In this document: positions 33,266 through 45,693 of the stretch, one piece after another | Position numbering within the stretch: position 1 is the first letter of the stretch | Layout: each line of letters starts with the position of its first letter | From: Calendula officinalis | Taxonomy: Eukaryota; Streptophyta; Magnoliopsida; Asterales; Asteraceae | DNA length: 64,000 nucleotides | NCBI GenBank assembly: GCA_963853835.1 | Contig: OY970824.1 | Coordinates: 67,001-131,000 of the forward strand | Direction: 5' to 3' | Notes under the pieces: model-generated | Database searches by the model: none | What the model was told of the DNA's origin: nothing | Seen by the model: only the letters and a program-made list of their open reading frames with translations | Translations under genes and position numbers: made by a program

Positions 33266-34972
33266 ATGAAAATTATTAGTTTCCTAATAAATATTTGTGT
33301 TCAGGAGAAGGCAGTTAGCTGAGCTTGGTTCTGCTGCAGGTGTCTACAAGACAGTTGTCAAATACTTAGTAGGCGTTCCTCAGGTTCTACTGGATTTTGT
33401 TCGCCAGATTAATGATGATCAAGGGTACGTGCACTGCTTATATATATTCCTTTGCAGTACCCTTATTTTATAAGAAAATACAAATTAATTTTTTTGTAGG
33501 CCGATGGAGGAACAGAGGCATCGGTATGGACCGCCTATGTATGCCCTTACAAACATGGTTCTTAATATTCATCTTTTTCTTTCTTTGTCCTGGTGGCGAT
33601 TTGAAGATGTTAAACTGTGAGAACGAATGACTATTCTTTTATTGTTTGTTTCTGATGCAATAATCAATGTTTTTGATGATTTGTACAACGCAGAGAGAAG
33701 CATCAAATATCTATCTTGGAAGAAGCGGTTAATGTCTATACTTGTGAGTTGGAAAGATTCCTCAATTTCATCGGGTACGCTTATATTAAAGTTTTCGTGA
33801 ATATTATTGTTACATGATGATATATGATTATGTTTGATAATGAATGATATACAGGGAAGTATTTGCAAATTCTCCTTTCTTTGTTACAGCTGAGGAAGCT
33901 GGTGCAATAGAAGCAAAGTAAGTATAATCATTGATTTGTTGGAATAAACCTATCATTAATTAAAATATGAGTGATGATATGTAATTCAGTAAATATGATG
34001 AGTATAAAGATACAAGTATTCCTGCTGGGACAACTTATGAGGTGTCACTGGAGGTCGAATCAGTAAATTCATACATTGCTTGGGATTTCTCCATAGCCCA
34101 AGGGAAAATGAGCATGGTATATCTAATATCCAAATACAAACTCATTTATATATAGATCTGACATTGTGCAATTGTTTTCCCAGGACATTGGATTCAGCAT
34201 AGAATATACAAATTCTTTAGGACAAAAAACCGTAACTTCATTACAACTATCAAATTACACTTATTTCATATTCATCTTCTCACTTGTCATTTCCTTTTTT
34301 TGTAGCTGATCTTGCCTTACCGGCGGTATGACTCAGACCAGGTATTTTTTATATTTATATTTGCAGGTTTTACTCTCTTTTTTTTAAAAAAAGAATTGTT
34401 AAAAGCATTTTTAATATTTCATTATGGTGGCAATTGTTATCCGATGATTAAAAAGGAAATGGGGTTGACACCTAAAGTGTATTTTTTTTCAATCCATAAG
34501 ACATCCTAAATCATTTCTCCCCTTCAAAACTTAAACTATAGTTAAAATAGTGTAATTTGTGTTTTCACATGACAAACTAATTATTATATAATATAAAGAA
34601 GAATATAAGTTTTGTTAGAACCCATTTCATTTCATTTCAGCCATACCCATTGGCCCGCCCATTTTAACACCTGTAGATTTGAATTCATAAATGGAATTAC
34701 TTTGCAGGGTAACTTCTGCACAATCATGGGTGGCAACTACAAACTGATTTGGGATAATTCGTTTTCAACATTCTTCAGAAAGGTTGTAATGGTTAATTCT
34801 GTTACCCATTAAAGGATTTATTTAATCAACTAAAAGTAGGTTTAAGCAGTAATGATTAATGATGATAGAAAAACAACAACTGACTTATTCTTATTGTATG
34901 TAACAGGCCCTTCGATACAAGGTGGACTGTATACCACCGGTTGTGGAACCAGAAACATCATGCGATGCCTAA
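31810..34972 (+). CDS. GOLD-domain protein (SEC14/p24-like GOLD), copy A
   Basis: Thirteen exons close in frame: 31810-31954, 32592-32719, 32851-32983, 33054-33210, 33305-33424, 33500-33616, 33694-33774, 33855-33917, 33990-34116, 34184-34231, 34306-34341, 34708-34782 and 34907-34972, giving 431 residues. The N-terminal two thirds is helical and plant-conserved (GGLVPITRAFLSSYYDK, VMTYMPQDFRGALIRKQRER, YLVGVPQVLLDFVRQIND). The C-terminal third is a beta-rich GOLD domain (VESVNSYIAWDFSIAQGK, IGFSIEYTN, LILPYRRYDSDQ, GGNYKLIWDNSFS), a fold used in Golgi and vesicle trafficking to bind cargo or lipids. No signal peptide, membrane segment or CRAL-TRIO motif is seen, so a cytosolic role is likely. 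The exact start is uncertain. Intron 1 hosts a Stowaway-like MITE. Confidence 0.88.
32108..32378. mobile_element. Stowaway-like MITE in intron 1 of the GOLD gene, copy A
   Basis: TA-flanked element with inverted termini CTTTCTCCGATTCAAAATAA and, from the other end, CTTCCTCTTATTCAAAATAA. This is the familiar Stowaway (Tc1/mariner-derived) terminal pattern. It is about 270 bp, AT-rich and has no coding capacity. It lies between exon 1 and exon 2. Related sequence in the opposite orientation occurs near the right end of the window. Confidence 0.8.
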
Positions 34973-36520
34973 TCATTACATAAACCATGCATGTGTAATA
35001 TTGTAACATGCAAGATATCATTAACAACGAAACGAAGAATGTATGTATGTAAGACATCAGACATGATGATGTATTCAATACCTAGACTATACGTGTATTT
35101 TGTAATTTCAGAAATTGTATTTTGGATATGAATTGAATTTACTCTGTTTTAGCACGACTGTAAAACATGATTTTAGATACAACACCACTATACTAGTACT
35201 GAAAGGGGGAAGTTTGGATCAAGAATAACTAACTACTCACTCACATCCGCATTTAACGGGTATGGGCTCACTGGACCGGAGTGATGCCTGTATCTGGACC
35301 ATAGCCTGTTGCGTGGCTGTAATTTGATGCTTATATTTCTATCCCAATAATATTTACAGTACTATTTTTCTACTTAAAATATCTTTAACCCTAAACCCGC
35401 AATTGTTGAGATTTTATAACCTCACTCTAGACCACATTCTGATAACTCTATTGCATTATGATCATTACTATATTTGGATGACATTCTTGTTGAATTTTAC
35501 AAGTCACAAGACTTACATTTTATTTTGAGCATATAAAATTGAGACTTTCTAGGAATAGCAAGTGAGGATTAAGACCTACCCCTTATGAAAGTCTTAAATA
35601 CTTTATATACAGTTAAGATAAGCGCATGCATAACTATTATTATATATCAGGTGTATTTTAATTGTTATCAGTCATGCATAAACAATATTTTTATACAATT
35701 GGTCTATTGAAATACGTTTATGAATAATATATTGATACAATTGGTACAATATTTTGGTACGCTAATTCTTTAAACATCTGGATAAACAATCATTTTGAGC
35801 CAAGTGGTCATTTAAAAGACATACTCAAACAAGTATTTTATGAAAAAGGGTCTTAGTTGATATTTGTATGAGAAACTATATTTTGCGATACTAATCCTAG
35901 TATATCCATGAGTTTGATTGAGACCCTTATATGAGATCTTATGAGATCGAAAAATTACTATAATCATTAACCATGGTTAGCTAAGTACTATTCAGGATTG
36001 ATCCTCGGCTATGATTACTTGCTAGTACTATTCGGGATTGATCCACAGTTATCATTACTAGTTGTAACCGTAAAACATGTAAGATATGTATTCTATTAAC
36101 GACGTCGTTGATTCGACAAACTTGGGCAATTTGGTTTTAGGTTTAATTACAGGTTCATGGACTGATACTTTAACTTTAACTGTAACTTTAACTTGTAGGT
36201 AGGGGTCGAGTTCTGCTAAGTTTAAAACACTTTAAAATATCTAATCAAAACACCCCTAAGTTGGCCCAAAAAAGCCAATAGTGTACCGGCTGCGTAAATG
36301 GGCCTATCTGCATTTAACAAGTTAGCAGCCTGTAGAAAAGGCCGGCACGAGCAAACACGGGCCGAAACCATAAACATCCGTCGTCTTCATCGGCATCTGC
36401 ATCTGCACCTCTCACACACACACACACACACATACACAAAATTAATTAATCTTGTGTGGAGTATCCAATATACACTCCATTATAAGATCTGTTCTTAGTA
36501 GTGGTAGGTGTGCGCTCACG
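34973..36520. other. Intergenic DNA between the GOLD gene and the NOMO start, copy A
   Basis: No gene. It contains a tandem pair of about 40 bp (gtactattc-ggattgatcc... near 35986 and 36026), a pyrimidine-rich ctttaactttaactg block near 36170, and a (CA)n tract at about 36414-36432, roughly 90 bp upstream of the NOMO ATG and probably in its promoter or leader. Copy B equivalent is 47401-48946, with a shorter (CA)n. Confidence 0.5.
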
Positions 36521-36930
36521 ATGACGCTTAACTTTTTAACCTGCTGTTGCTTTTTCTTCATCGTCTTCACAGTGCACGTGGCCACACTCGCTTCTGCCGA
36601 TGCGATCCAGGGTTGTGGTGGTCTTGTTGAGGTATGATTTGAGCTCACACGCCTGAATATCGTGGTCGATGATTTCGATTTGTATAATATTTGTTTCTTC
36701 TTCCTATAATTTGCTCAATCGTGATTTTTAACATTCCGTAGGCGAGCTCATCTTTGATCAAGTCAAGGAAGCCAACGGATGCGAAATTGGACTATTCCCA
36801 TATTACGGTATGAATCTAAAATTGTTCCTAACTGATTTCACCGATGCAGGTGGTTTGGAACATAGTTTCGTTATACTGGACATGGTCATTTATATATAAG
36901 CTTGTGGATTCTGTCAGTAGCTGTTGAAGT
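36521..36930 (+). pseudogene. Truncated NOMO-like gene: promoter, exons 1-2 and part of intron 2
   Basis: Exon 1 (36521-36631) encodes the signal peptide MTLNFLTCCCFFFIVFTVHV and then ATLASADAIQGCGGLVE. Exon 2 (36742-36807) encodes ASSSLIKSRKPTDAK and LDYSHIT. The duplication junction at 36930/36931 then cuts intron 2, and what follows is the 3' flank of iPGAM copy B in reverse. The intact gene reads GGFVE where this copy reads GGLVE. A transcript would encode at most a signal peptide plus about 40 residues and whatever intronic or antisense sequence follows. Confidence 0.93.
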
Positions 36931-38088
36931 TATTTCTTTTAATAATTATGTTTGATACTGTAAAGTTAATACCAGTTTTTAATCTGTAAATTATAATACA
37001 AGTTTAAAAACTATACTTATAATCAAAACTAAAATTCTAAAAATACAACATAAGTATGTATGCAATAAAAGGGTAGAAAAGTCTTTAACACGATTCACTT
37101 AAAATATATTCGTTATTTGTCGTATGTTTCCCATGGTATAATAGCCAGAGCAGTTTGTACTACAAGATATAAAATCCACTACTTGAATAATAGTCAATTG
37201 AATATATACTCTCATTGGGACAGAATATATGTTTTAGGTGTTTTAATGTCATTCAGACCATTTTGTTAACTAGAAATTAAAACAATGAAATTAATTTAAT
37301 GGTAAGAGAGACTCGTGATTTGTTGTAGAAACGAACCTTTACGAGCTTATCTGCAGATTGAATGGATGCGTATAAGATCTCTCCCAACATCAACACGTCA
37401 CTAAACACATCACTAATTAAACCCTTCCATACCGACGGGTTACTCGTGCCAACATCAACACATCACTAACCCATTATTAGCTGGTGAGCCCAACCAAGAG
37501 ATAAGGCATTGTAGAAACATTGTAGAAACTATAACCCATTATTAGCTGGTGCGTAAATAAGGCATTGTAGAAACAAGAGATAACAAAACTAGAACTTAAA
37601 ATGTTTCGAAGGTTAAAGAAGGTAAGTTCGATCACTCTTTAGGAAGACATGACCGGTATCTTTCCTCAAGTTACAATCGTACAAATCTTTTTGTGACATA
37701 ATGAACGCATAAAAAACTCAAACTGGGAAACAAAAAGCTGAGGCCGCCGCATTGAGGCGGGCCGGCCAGAGTGTTCCAAACTCGATTTGTATGGATCATA
37801 ATAAAGCAATATTTCAATTCAACATAAATCAGAGCTGACCACTAATTAATGAATATATTCTTTTACCTCTAGTGATCACAGCACAGACAGACCCCTATAC
37901 ATTATCTCATTAGTAGAAGTAAATACTTAATTGTACGAAGAATATAGATGATTAACATAAAAAGAAATAGCAACGACATCCAGGCAAGTGATTAAAGACG
38001 AAAAGATATGTCTTCTTTTGGCCTTGATGTTTATTTGAAATTAATCCTACCGACTTATGCAAATAGAAGATGATAAATGGCATTATGA

Positions 38089-38257
38089 TTAATCAACAAC
38101 TTCAATGAGGGTTGTCTCATAATCACCAGGAGCAACAAAGCCATGAAGATTCATGACGGTTGCTGCTACATTTGCTAGCCCACCATTCGGCACATCCTTC
38201 CGGAACTTCACACCCCCCACTAATCCAGGACCTCCAATTGCCACCGGCACCTGTTCG

Positions 38258-38341
<84 letters not shown>

Positions 38342-40508
38342 TTTGTTATACTATGTATTTATTTAGTGCCATATATATCATGAAAGTAACTAACTAACCG
38401 GTTGAAGAGTGTGTGAGGTTTGGATCTGAACTTTGCCATCCTTGCCAACAATAGGCTCCCCCTTCTTGTCCCTCTTCACCATGTCCTCTGCATTACCATG
38501 ATCTGCAGTCACCAAATATATTCCACCCACTTGCTCTATTGCGTCAACAATCATCTGCCATCTTACGACTTATTACCAAAACCAAATATTAAAAAAAGAA
38601 AAAAGAAAAGGGGTACCTTGACAGCATCATCAGCAGCCTTGCAGGCCACAACTGTAGCCTCAATGTCACCCGTATGCCCCACCATGTCACCGTTTGGTAT
38701 ATTCAACCGTACCTACAACTCGATGATCAACAACGACGTACAGTAATTATAGATTTATAATTGAATTGTTTACCTGGTCGAATTTGCGACTAAGAATAGC
38801 ATCGCGCACCTTCTCCCCGATCTCCAAAGCCTTCATTTTTGGTTGGACATTGAACGTAATTCCACTATCACTTGGAATTTCCACATACTCTTCCAACTCT
38901 GAGTTAAAATATCCAGACCGGTTCCCATTCCAAAAGAATGTCACGTGACCAAACTTCACTGTTTCACTGTAATAATATATAATTATGTATGTTTACCTAG
39001 CTTTTATTCAGATCGACATTTTAGTAATAACATTAACCAACCTGCAAGCATAAGTGCGGATACCATTATGCACTAAATATTCACCAGACGTCCTGTCAAT
39101 CAATGGAGGATTAACAAGGTAATGCTTTGGAAGCTTCAACTCGCCATCATACTGAAGCATGCCGGCATACTTGATTTTGGGGAGGCGCACGCGATCAAAT
39201 TTGTCAAACTTTTCATACTCAAGAGCTTGTGCCATCATGGCCATACGATCGGCCCTGAAGTTGAATGTAACCACAGCATCACCGTCCATCACGGGGCCCA
39301 CGGGCTTCCCGCTTTCATCAACAATCACAAACGGTGGCAAGTATTGGTCGTTTGTGTTGGGGGCTTCCCTTAGCTTCTTGATGGCCTCAACAGCGTTGTT
39401 GAATTTGTGTGGGGCTTCACCCAACACTTGAGCCTCCCACCCACGTTTCACAACTTCCCAATCGTTCTGCATGCATGCAAACATTAATTAATTAATTAAG
39501 TTATGCATGCATGGTATTCATTTGGGAAGTTACGTATGTACCTCATAACGGTCCATGGTGACATACATGCGGCCCCCACCAGATGCCACCTGTGCATCAA
39601 TGCCTTTACCACGTAAATCAGCAAGATCTTTTTCAAGTGTTTCAGCAAACCCTACACTTGTACCATCCACAACATCACGCCCATCAGTAAGTATGTGAAC
39701 GCGTATTTTCTTCGCACCGCGTTCACTAGCACCTTTCAGCAACAACTGCATTTAATATATACATACATCAAGACAGAAAGAAAAAGGTAAATTCATTAAT
39801 ACGATCGAATATTTTTTAAAGGAATCATGCATGTTTAAAACAACCAACCAACCTGTAATTGATCAAGGCGAGAGTGCACACCACCATCACTTAGTAATCC
39901 AATAAGGTGTAACGTGTTATTTTCAAAAGATTCCTTGATGTAATTGAAACCTTCATCTTCGTATATTTTTCCAGAGGCAAGAGCAACATCCACAAGTTTT
40001 GCACTGCATGGAAACCAAATACATTAATTAAGTAATTAAATTAAATACTCCATATATATATCAAAAGAGAATAAATCACCCTTGAGCAAATATCCGTCCA
40101 GCACCGAGAGCATTATGTCCGACCTCACTGTTTCCCATGTCATCTTCTGTGGGAAGCCCTACAGCCGTACCATGAGCCCTCACCAATCTCCATTTATCAG
40201 GAGCACCCTGTACATATGTATCAATTAATCACCACAAATCAATATCAGATCGATTCGTTAACATCATATAAGGGGGGGGGGGGTGAATCGGCTTTGGAGA
40301 TCGAGATATATATAATTAAAGAGAGATCGAGATGATATGATATGATGTGATGTACGTTTTTGAAAGAATCCATTGTGGGTGTATCGGCGACATGGATGCA
40401 ATTGAATTTGTCCGGCGCGGCTTCACCCCAACCGTCCAAAACGATGACGGCTACCATCTTTCCTTTTGGTAGTTTCGGGTGATCTTCCAGTTTCCATGAA
40501 CTCCCCAT
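38089..40508 (-). CDS. PGM1 (iPGAM): 2,3-bisphosphoglycerate-independent phosphoglycerate mutase, copy B
   Basis: Second intact copy. Exons on the minus strand: 40508-40356, 40207-40080, 40003-39853, 39745-39542, 39466-39042, 38966-38774, 38712-38617, 38554-38399 and 38250-38089. The 555-residue product has the same active-site motifs as copy A (VLDGWG, NSEVGH, TDGRD, FNFRADR, TADHGNAEDM) and no coding difference that I found. The (TA)n tract in intron 8 is 42 bp longer than in copy A. Its downstream (3') side now faces the truncated NOMO stump at 36521-36930, which points toward it on the opposite strand, so convergent transcripts are possible. Both copies keep their own upstream regions, so both may be expressed. 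Confidence 0.96.
38259..38338. repeat. (TA)n microsatellite in iPGAM intron 8, copy B
   Basis: Same tract as in copy A but 42 bp (21 repeats) longer. It is the largest length difference between the two duplicated blocks. Confidence 0.9.
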
Positions 40509-41174
40509 CTTCTATTAATTTCTTTTTCTCTGGCTTTGCTGCTTTCGATCGTCTGAGAAATGAGAAACCATAAAAGAGCATGGAAGTCTCTAGTATTCAC
40601 AAATATTGTTATAGCCCCCACACTATTAACCATTGTTCTAAAATAGCACTACTTTTTGTTGCTCTCTCACAAATTGCCCTAAAATAGTTGTATTCGTAAA
40701 TGAACGAATTGTATTTGCATATCCTATAAAATTCGGTAAACTAGCAAACAACAAATCAGTTTGTATATACAAAGAAGAAGAAAAAACGTACGTAAAATAA
40801 AAAATGTTAAAAGGAAAAGGTATTGATGAATGGGATATTTTGTGTACATATAAGAAAATAAAAATATCAAGTGTGCGATTTGCAAAAATGAAGTTATGTT
40901 GTTATATATATTCAAACAAATTAAAGATGAGGTGTAAATACGTAAATTTAGATGTTGAATAGGCTATTAGTTGTAGTGTGGTTATATCGTAAAAGAAGGG
41001 GTTATAACTGACCATGAGATTTTATCGGGAAATAATCATGTGCACAATAAGCTTAAGTACGATTTGTACATTACCTATTTTTGCTACATTGATTTTGTCA
41101 TAATTTAGTGAGGGTGTGGCTATCACATACTTAATCTATATGGAACCATCTAAAACTACACACTCTAGATTAAA

Positions 41175-41854
41175 AAAAGCGGCGCGAGGAGTTAACGACC
41201 GAACGTGCTGCAACCTAGGGATCACCAGGCAGCTCTTTCCTTCTCCCCATATCACTCATTCACATGCCATCTCATTGTTCACCCGGAAAATCTTCTTGTT
41301 TAAGACAGATCGCTTCCCTCAGTCAGCGGGAGGCGCTCCCAACCTAATAGAAAAAGAAATCAATCATGAAGTCTATATTCAATACCCTCGAGAAGCTACG
41401 TGTGTTTTCTAATTGTAATGATGTATAATATCTAGCGCGAATCACCGCCGAAGACCTGTTCGAGGTCAAGGTTGAGATTATCCAACTAATGGCGGACCTT
41501 GACCCGACGGGAGATTGGCTGGGGCGGGGGGCTCGAGCCCTCGCTAATCCCTATAGCGCCACGGGGGAAGAGTCGTTAAAAAGGCTACATTCCGTCCAAT
41601 CCTGCAGCAGCTAGTTGCTCGGCCTTTTTTAGATAATCCTTCAGTGCACTATCAAGTAGTCGATCAAACAATCCCTTTATGACTCCGCTTTCTGAGTCGT
41701 CCACTAATTCAACTGTCTGATCACACTCGAAATTATGTATCTACTTATCATATTTTTGCCCCTGCTCGGTAGTTCCGTAGCAGGTTTTTTCGGATGTTTT
41801 CTAGGATCAGAAGGAACCGCTATAATGACCACTACGTGCGTTTCATTCTCTTCG
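41175..41854 (+). pseudogene. nad5 (fragment): NUMT with the start of nad5, copy B
   Basis: Identical in all reading frames inspected to 28747-29426; the nad5 part is 41735-41854. It arose by the segmental duplication, not by a second organelle transfer, because both junctions with nuclear DNA are the same. Confidence 0.82.
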
Positions 41855-42862
41855 GTTATAACTCACTACATAAACTCATTAGTGTATCAAATCCCGTCTA
41901 AAACTTATCAATTATCTTAAATATTAATTATATTTTTGTTGAATTGGTGTTTCAAGCTTTCATATACTTGAAATAGTGTTTATATTGAACACATATCATA
42001 TTCTTGAAATGATGTTGAGTTAGTGTTTTTATATTCTCAAAGTGTTCTAATATGGTGAGAAAGTGATAATAATATTTTAAAAAGAACCGTTTTAAGTTTT
42101 TTTAAAACCAAAAATATATAGCTATTCCACACCTAACCTTAGATATACACCTAATATTAAGTACATGATAACCAGACTCACTGACCCCTTATAAATATTG
42201 TACATATGAAAATTAGGGGTGTATAACAAATTAAAACATGCTGTGTGTACCACCCTTAAAATTTTATATATCCCATTCTCTTAACAACCAACTTAAAAAG
42301 TAATTTTTTAGAATAATTTTACATTTTTTTTCATATGCAACTTCAACTCACAATCATATCTACTTCTACTACTATAATAAATCAAACCCTATATAACTAA
42401 CTACATGACACTTTATTAGATGTCAAAATTGACACGTGGTAACTCCTCATTAAGTTAAGAAATTTTTCCCACTTTTTATTTTTCTAGATTTTAATAATTA
42501 ATTTGAATACACAAAATCTCCACCAAATTCTTCCAAATCCGATTTCTATATTTAATAAAATTTAAATAAGTTTGATCTTATTAATTTCGATAAGGGTTTT
42601 TCTAACGAGTGCATTAGTTCGATTGAAGTTTCCTAATGAAGTCTTATTATACATTAATGAACTTCATGATTTACATTTTCAAGAGATGTGTTAAATGTAT
42701 TTTTGAGTTATAATGGAAAGTTGATGTTAGTTAATACACCCTAACATGTGCCTAAGGGCACATATTAAAAAAAAACCTTTTCTATAATATCCATTTTTGT
42801 TGATTCATTTTGAAGTCAGTCCAATGGGCATTTTCTATAATAACATATCTTACAATCAATTA

Positions 42863-43118
42863 TCAACAGGTAAGCAGCTTCAGGTGATATCTGGTGAACA
42901 TCAGGGTTTGGGGAAGAAGCATAGTCGGTCAATTTCGGATCTGAGTGATCCTTCAACCCCTCGTAACAATGTGAGCGTTATTGAGGATTTAAGAAATAAC
43001 TCACTGCTATATTGCCTTCACATTGTTTCATAGATGTACGTTATAAGTAATGTGAATTTGCAGGATTATACAGCTGATTTTGGTGTTGGACGACAAGGGG
43101 ATGAGGCCCATGTATGAA
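42863..43118 (+). pseudogene. RLCK-VII (PBL-type) protein kinase fragment, copy B
   Basis: Same fragment as 30435-30690, with one visible base difference (cctcaacccctcg against cctcaacacctcg). Same SISDLSDPSTPR motif and truncated DFG segment. Confidence 0.65.
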
Positions 43119-44237
43119 CCACCAAGACTAGAAAGTGAAGGGGAGGCCAAAAAGCGTGCAAGTGAAAACCCAAAAGCAAGACCACTATTATAACGAGTTG
43201 AGCCTTTACAAAGCATTAGTAGTTGCTCAAATGAAGTTTCTTTAATTGCCTTGCCCCTCACGGGTAATTATGTTCAAACAACTGCTGGCAGGGTCAGATG
43301 TGAAATATTATCAAAGTAGTTTGTAAATTCTCTCATTGGTACTTGAGGTGAGATGAGATGATGGTTGCATATGGTGATGGTATGATGTAGGATGTCATGT
43401 TTTGAGGTCTGTTACGTGTGTGTGTGTGTGTTTTTTTTTTCTTTTTCTTTTAATGTTGTAGTGTGCAAATGTTATCTATGTTAGTCTTTCATTTACTCTT
43501 AATGCACACATACATGTTTCTATTCAACTAGCAACACGGATATGTCAAATTACGACTTTTAACTCATTTAGCCCATAAACAATATTTTCTCCCGTAACAT
43601 GTTCACAATTAATCCCTAAAGTGTAAACCAGACAAAACGATGGATAATTATGGCTTTTCACTTTAGGTATAAATTGATTACGATCAGCTCGCTTTTAGTA
43701 GCGATTTTGTAACCATATTACGCAGTTATAAAGAAAGTAAGAAAACATATGGAAGGCCCATCTTGGCCCTGAAAAGAAAAGGCCCAAAACACTTTAAAGC
43801 TGTCCTCCGAATCGATCACACTCGGACTCAAACTCAGTCAAGTGCCGATGGAGAAAGACGGCGCCGATGTACAAGATCTCGTGTTAATGGTGGTGGTGGC
43901 AAGTGAGAGGGTCGCCTGAAGAGGACGCGTCGGATGGAAGTGGTCCGGTGGCGTTTGAGGTGGTGCAGTAAGGTCATCTCTATCTTCTTAACTGTTGGCT
44001 ACTATGTGAATAAAGTGTACACTGTTGGTGGGACATGAAAGTATTAGCAATTGACTTAAAAGAAAGAAAGAAAGAAAGATAAAAATGCGAATTGATAGTT
44101 GCGGCATCAAATTGGAATTAGAATCTTCTTCTTCCAAAAATAGGATATTCTCTTTCGCCGATTACTTAACCAGCAATTGTGGTAGCTTTGGCAAAATTAT
44201 AATTATAATTATAATTCAAGTAATCGCATTGCAGTGA

Positions 44238-45227
44238 ATGGGTGGTCTGGTTCCGATAACCAGAGCTTTTCTTTCTTCTTACTATGACAAACACAAATTC
44301 CCTCCCATTTCCGATGACGTGTCTCGCCTTGCTCAACAGCTTCACAACTTGTCTCATCATCTGCGTCTCCCCCTTCCTCAAGGTTCGTCCCTTTCACTCT
44401 CATTTTTCTTTCAACTCAATTTTTCATCTAACTTTTTAAGAAGTCAATTAAAGTATTTGCAGTCCATATCTTATTATTAAAAGACGTTTTCTCAACCCAA
44501 TCCCATGTATTTACGTTTTTATAATTAATCTAAAATACTTTCTCCGATTCAAAATAAGTATTCGTTGTACATTTTGAAAAATTATTTTTTTTTGGCAAAA
44601 AATAGTGGGACCCATATCCACTAACTATCAACTTTAACCAAGTGAAATAACCATTTACCCTTACTTTATACGTTTAAACATTATTAACCCCACTTTATTC
44701 AAACTCATTCCCCACTAACCATCCAATTAATCTAATTTAACCATTATTATAATCTTTTGCCTCAAAAACCGTGAAACGTATCAATTATTTTGAATAAGAG
44801 GAAGTATAAGATTTGGAGGGTGTGATAGATGGCATGAAAGTTATAAAATTTGTTACAGATATGGACAAACAACAATCACTGTATCGATACTTGGTCACAC
44901 CAAGACACAATAACAACGACAATGCACAAACAAAATTAATTGCAGAAAAATTAACAACATGTGATCTGACATCCCCAACTGCAGCGGACAAGTCAATATG
45001 ATGTGATGTGATGTTTCAGGAGAAGTATATTTACTAAAGGAAGTGGAGTCACAACCACCACATAAAATCGATGAGAACATGTGGAAAAACCGAGAGCAGA
45101 TTGAGGAAATCATTTTCTTGCTACAAACCTCAAATTGGCCTAAATCTGTAATTTCTGACCTTTAACATTATAATTCAACTACATTGATCATCAATATTAT
45201 TTATTGGAGAAGCTCCTCCTACATTAT

Positions 45228-45263
<36 letters not shown>

Positions 45264-45657
45264 TTTTGGTGTGAGTAGCTTCAAAAACAATCGACACCTG
45301 AAGATGTTGAACTTGCTCACCTTCTTAGAGACCTTAAAGAAGAATGTGAAAAAATATTAAAGATTGTGGAGTGCTTTCAATCCAAGAGTTCGGAAAATGT
45401 GTTCAACACAGGTTTATTAGCTATACTTATACTTAATAAGATGATATTAATTATATAAAATGAGGATGGTTGTGTGTGCAGTAATGACGTATATGCCCCA
45501 AGATTTCCGAGGTGCGTTAATTAGAAAACAAAGAGAACGTTCAGAGAGGAATAAAAAAGCTCAAGTTGATGCTTTAGTAAATTCGGGTGGAAGCATACGT
45601 GATCGATATGCACTTTTGTGGAAACAACAAATGGAACGGTAAAACACCCGCCATATG

Positions 45658-45693
<36 letters not shown>

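Larger units (their letters stand above)
24544..36930 (+). repeat. Tandem segmental duplication, copy A (12,387 bp)
   Basis: Homologous end to end with 36931-49356. The left boundary reads atg|TATTTCTTTTAATAATTATG here and gaagt|TATTTCTTTTAATAATTATG at the A/B junction, while the right end of copy B reads gaagt|TATTATCTACTTG. The four bases TATT are shared at the breakpoint. By eye I saw only about nine substitutions plus microsatellite length changes across 12.4 kb. The copy contains iPGAM, a NUMT, an RLCK fragment, the GOLD gene and NOMO exons 1-2. Confidence 0.95.

Noticed and set aside
38153..40000. Idea that the two mutase genes are ancient paralogues
   Set aside because: Introns, NUMT, MITE and intergenic DNA are also near identical, so the duplication is recent and segmental.
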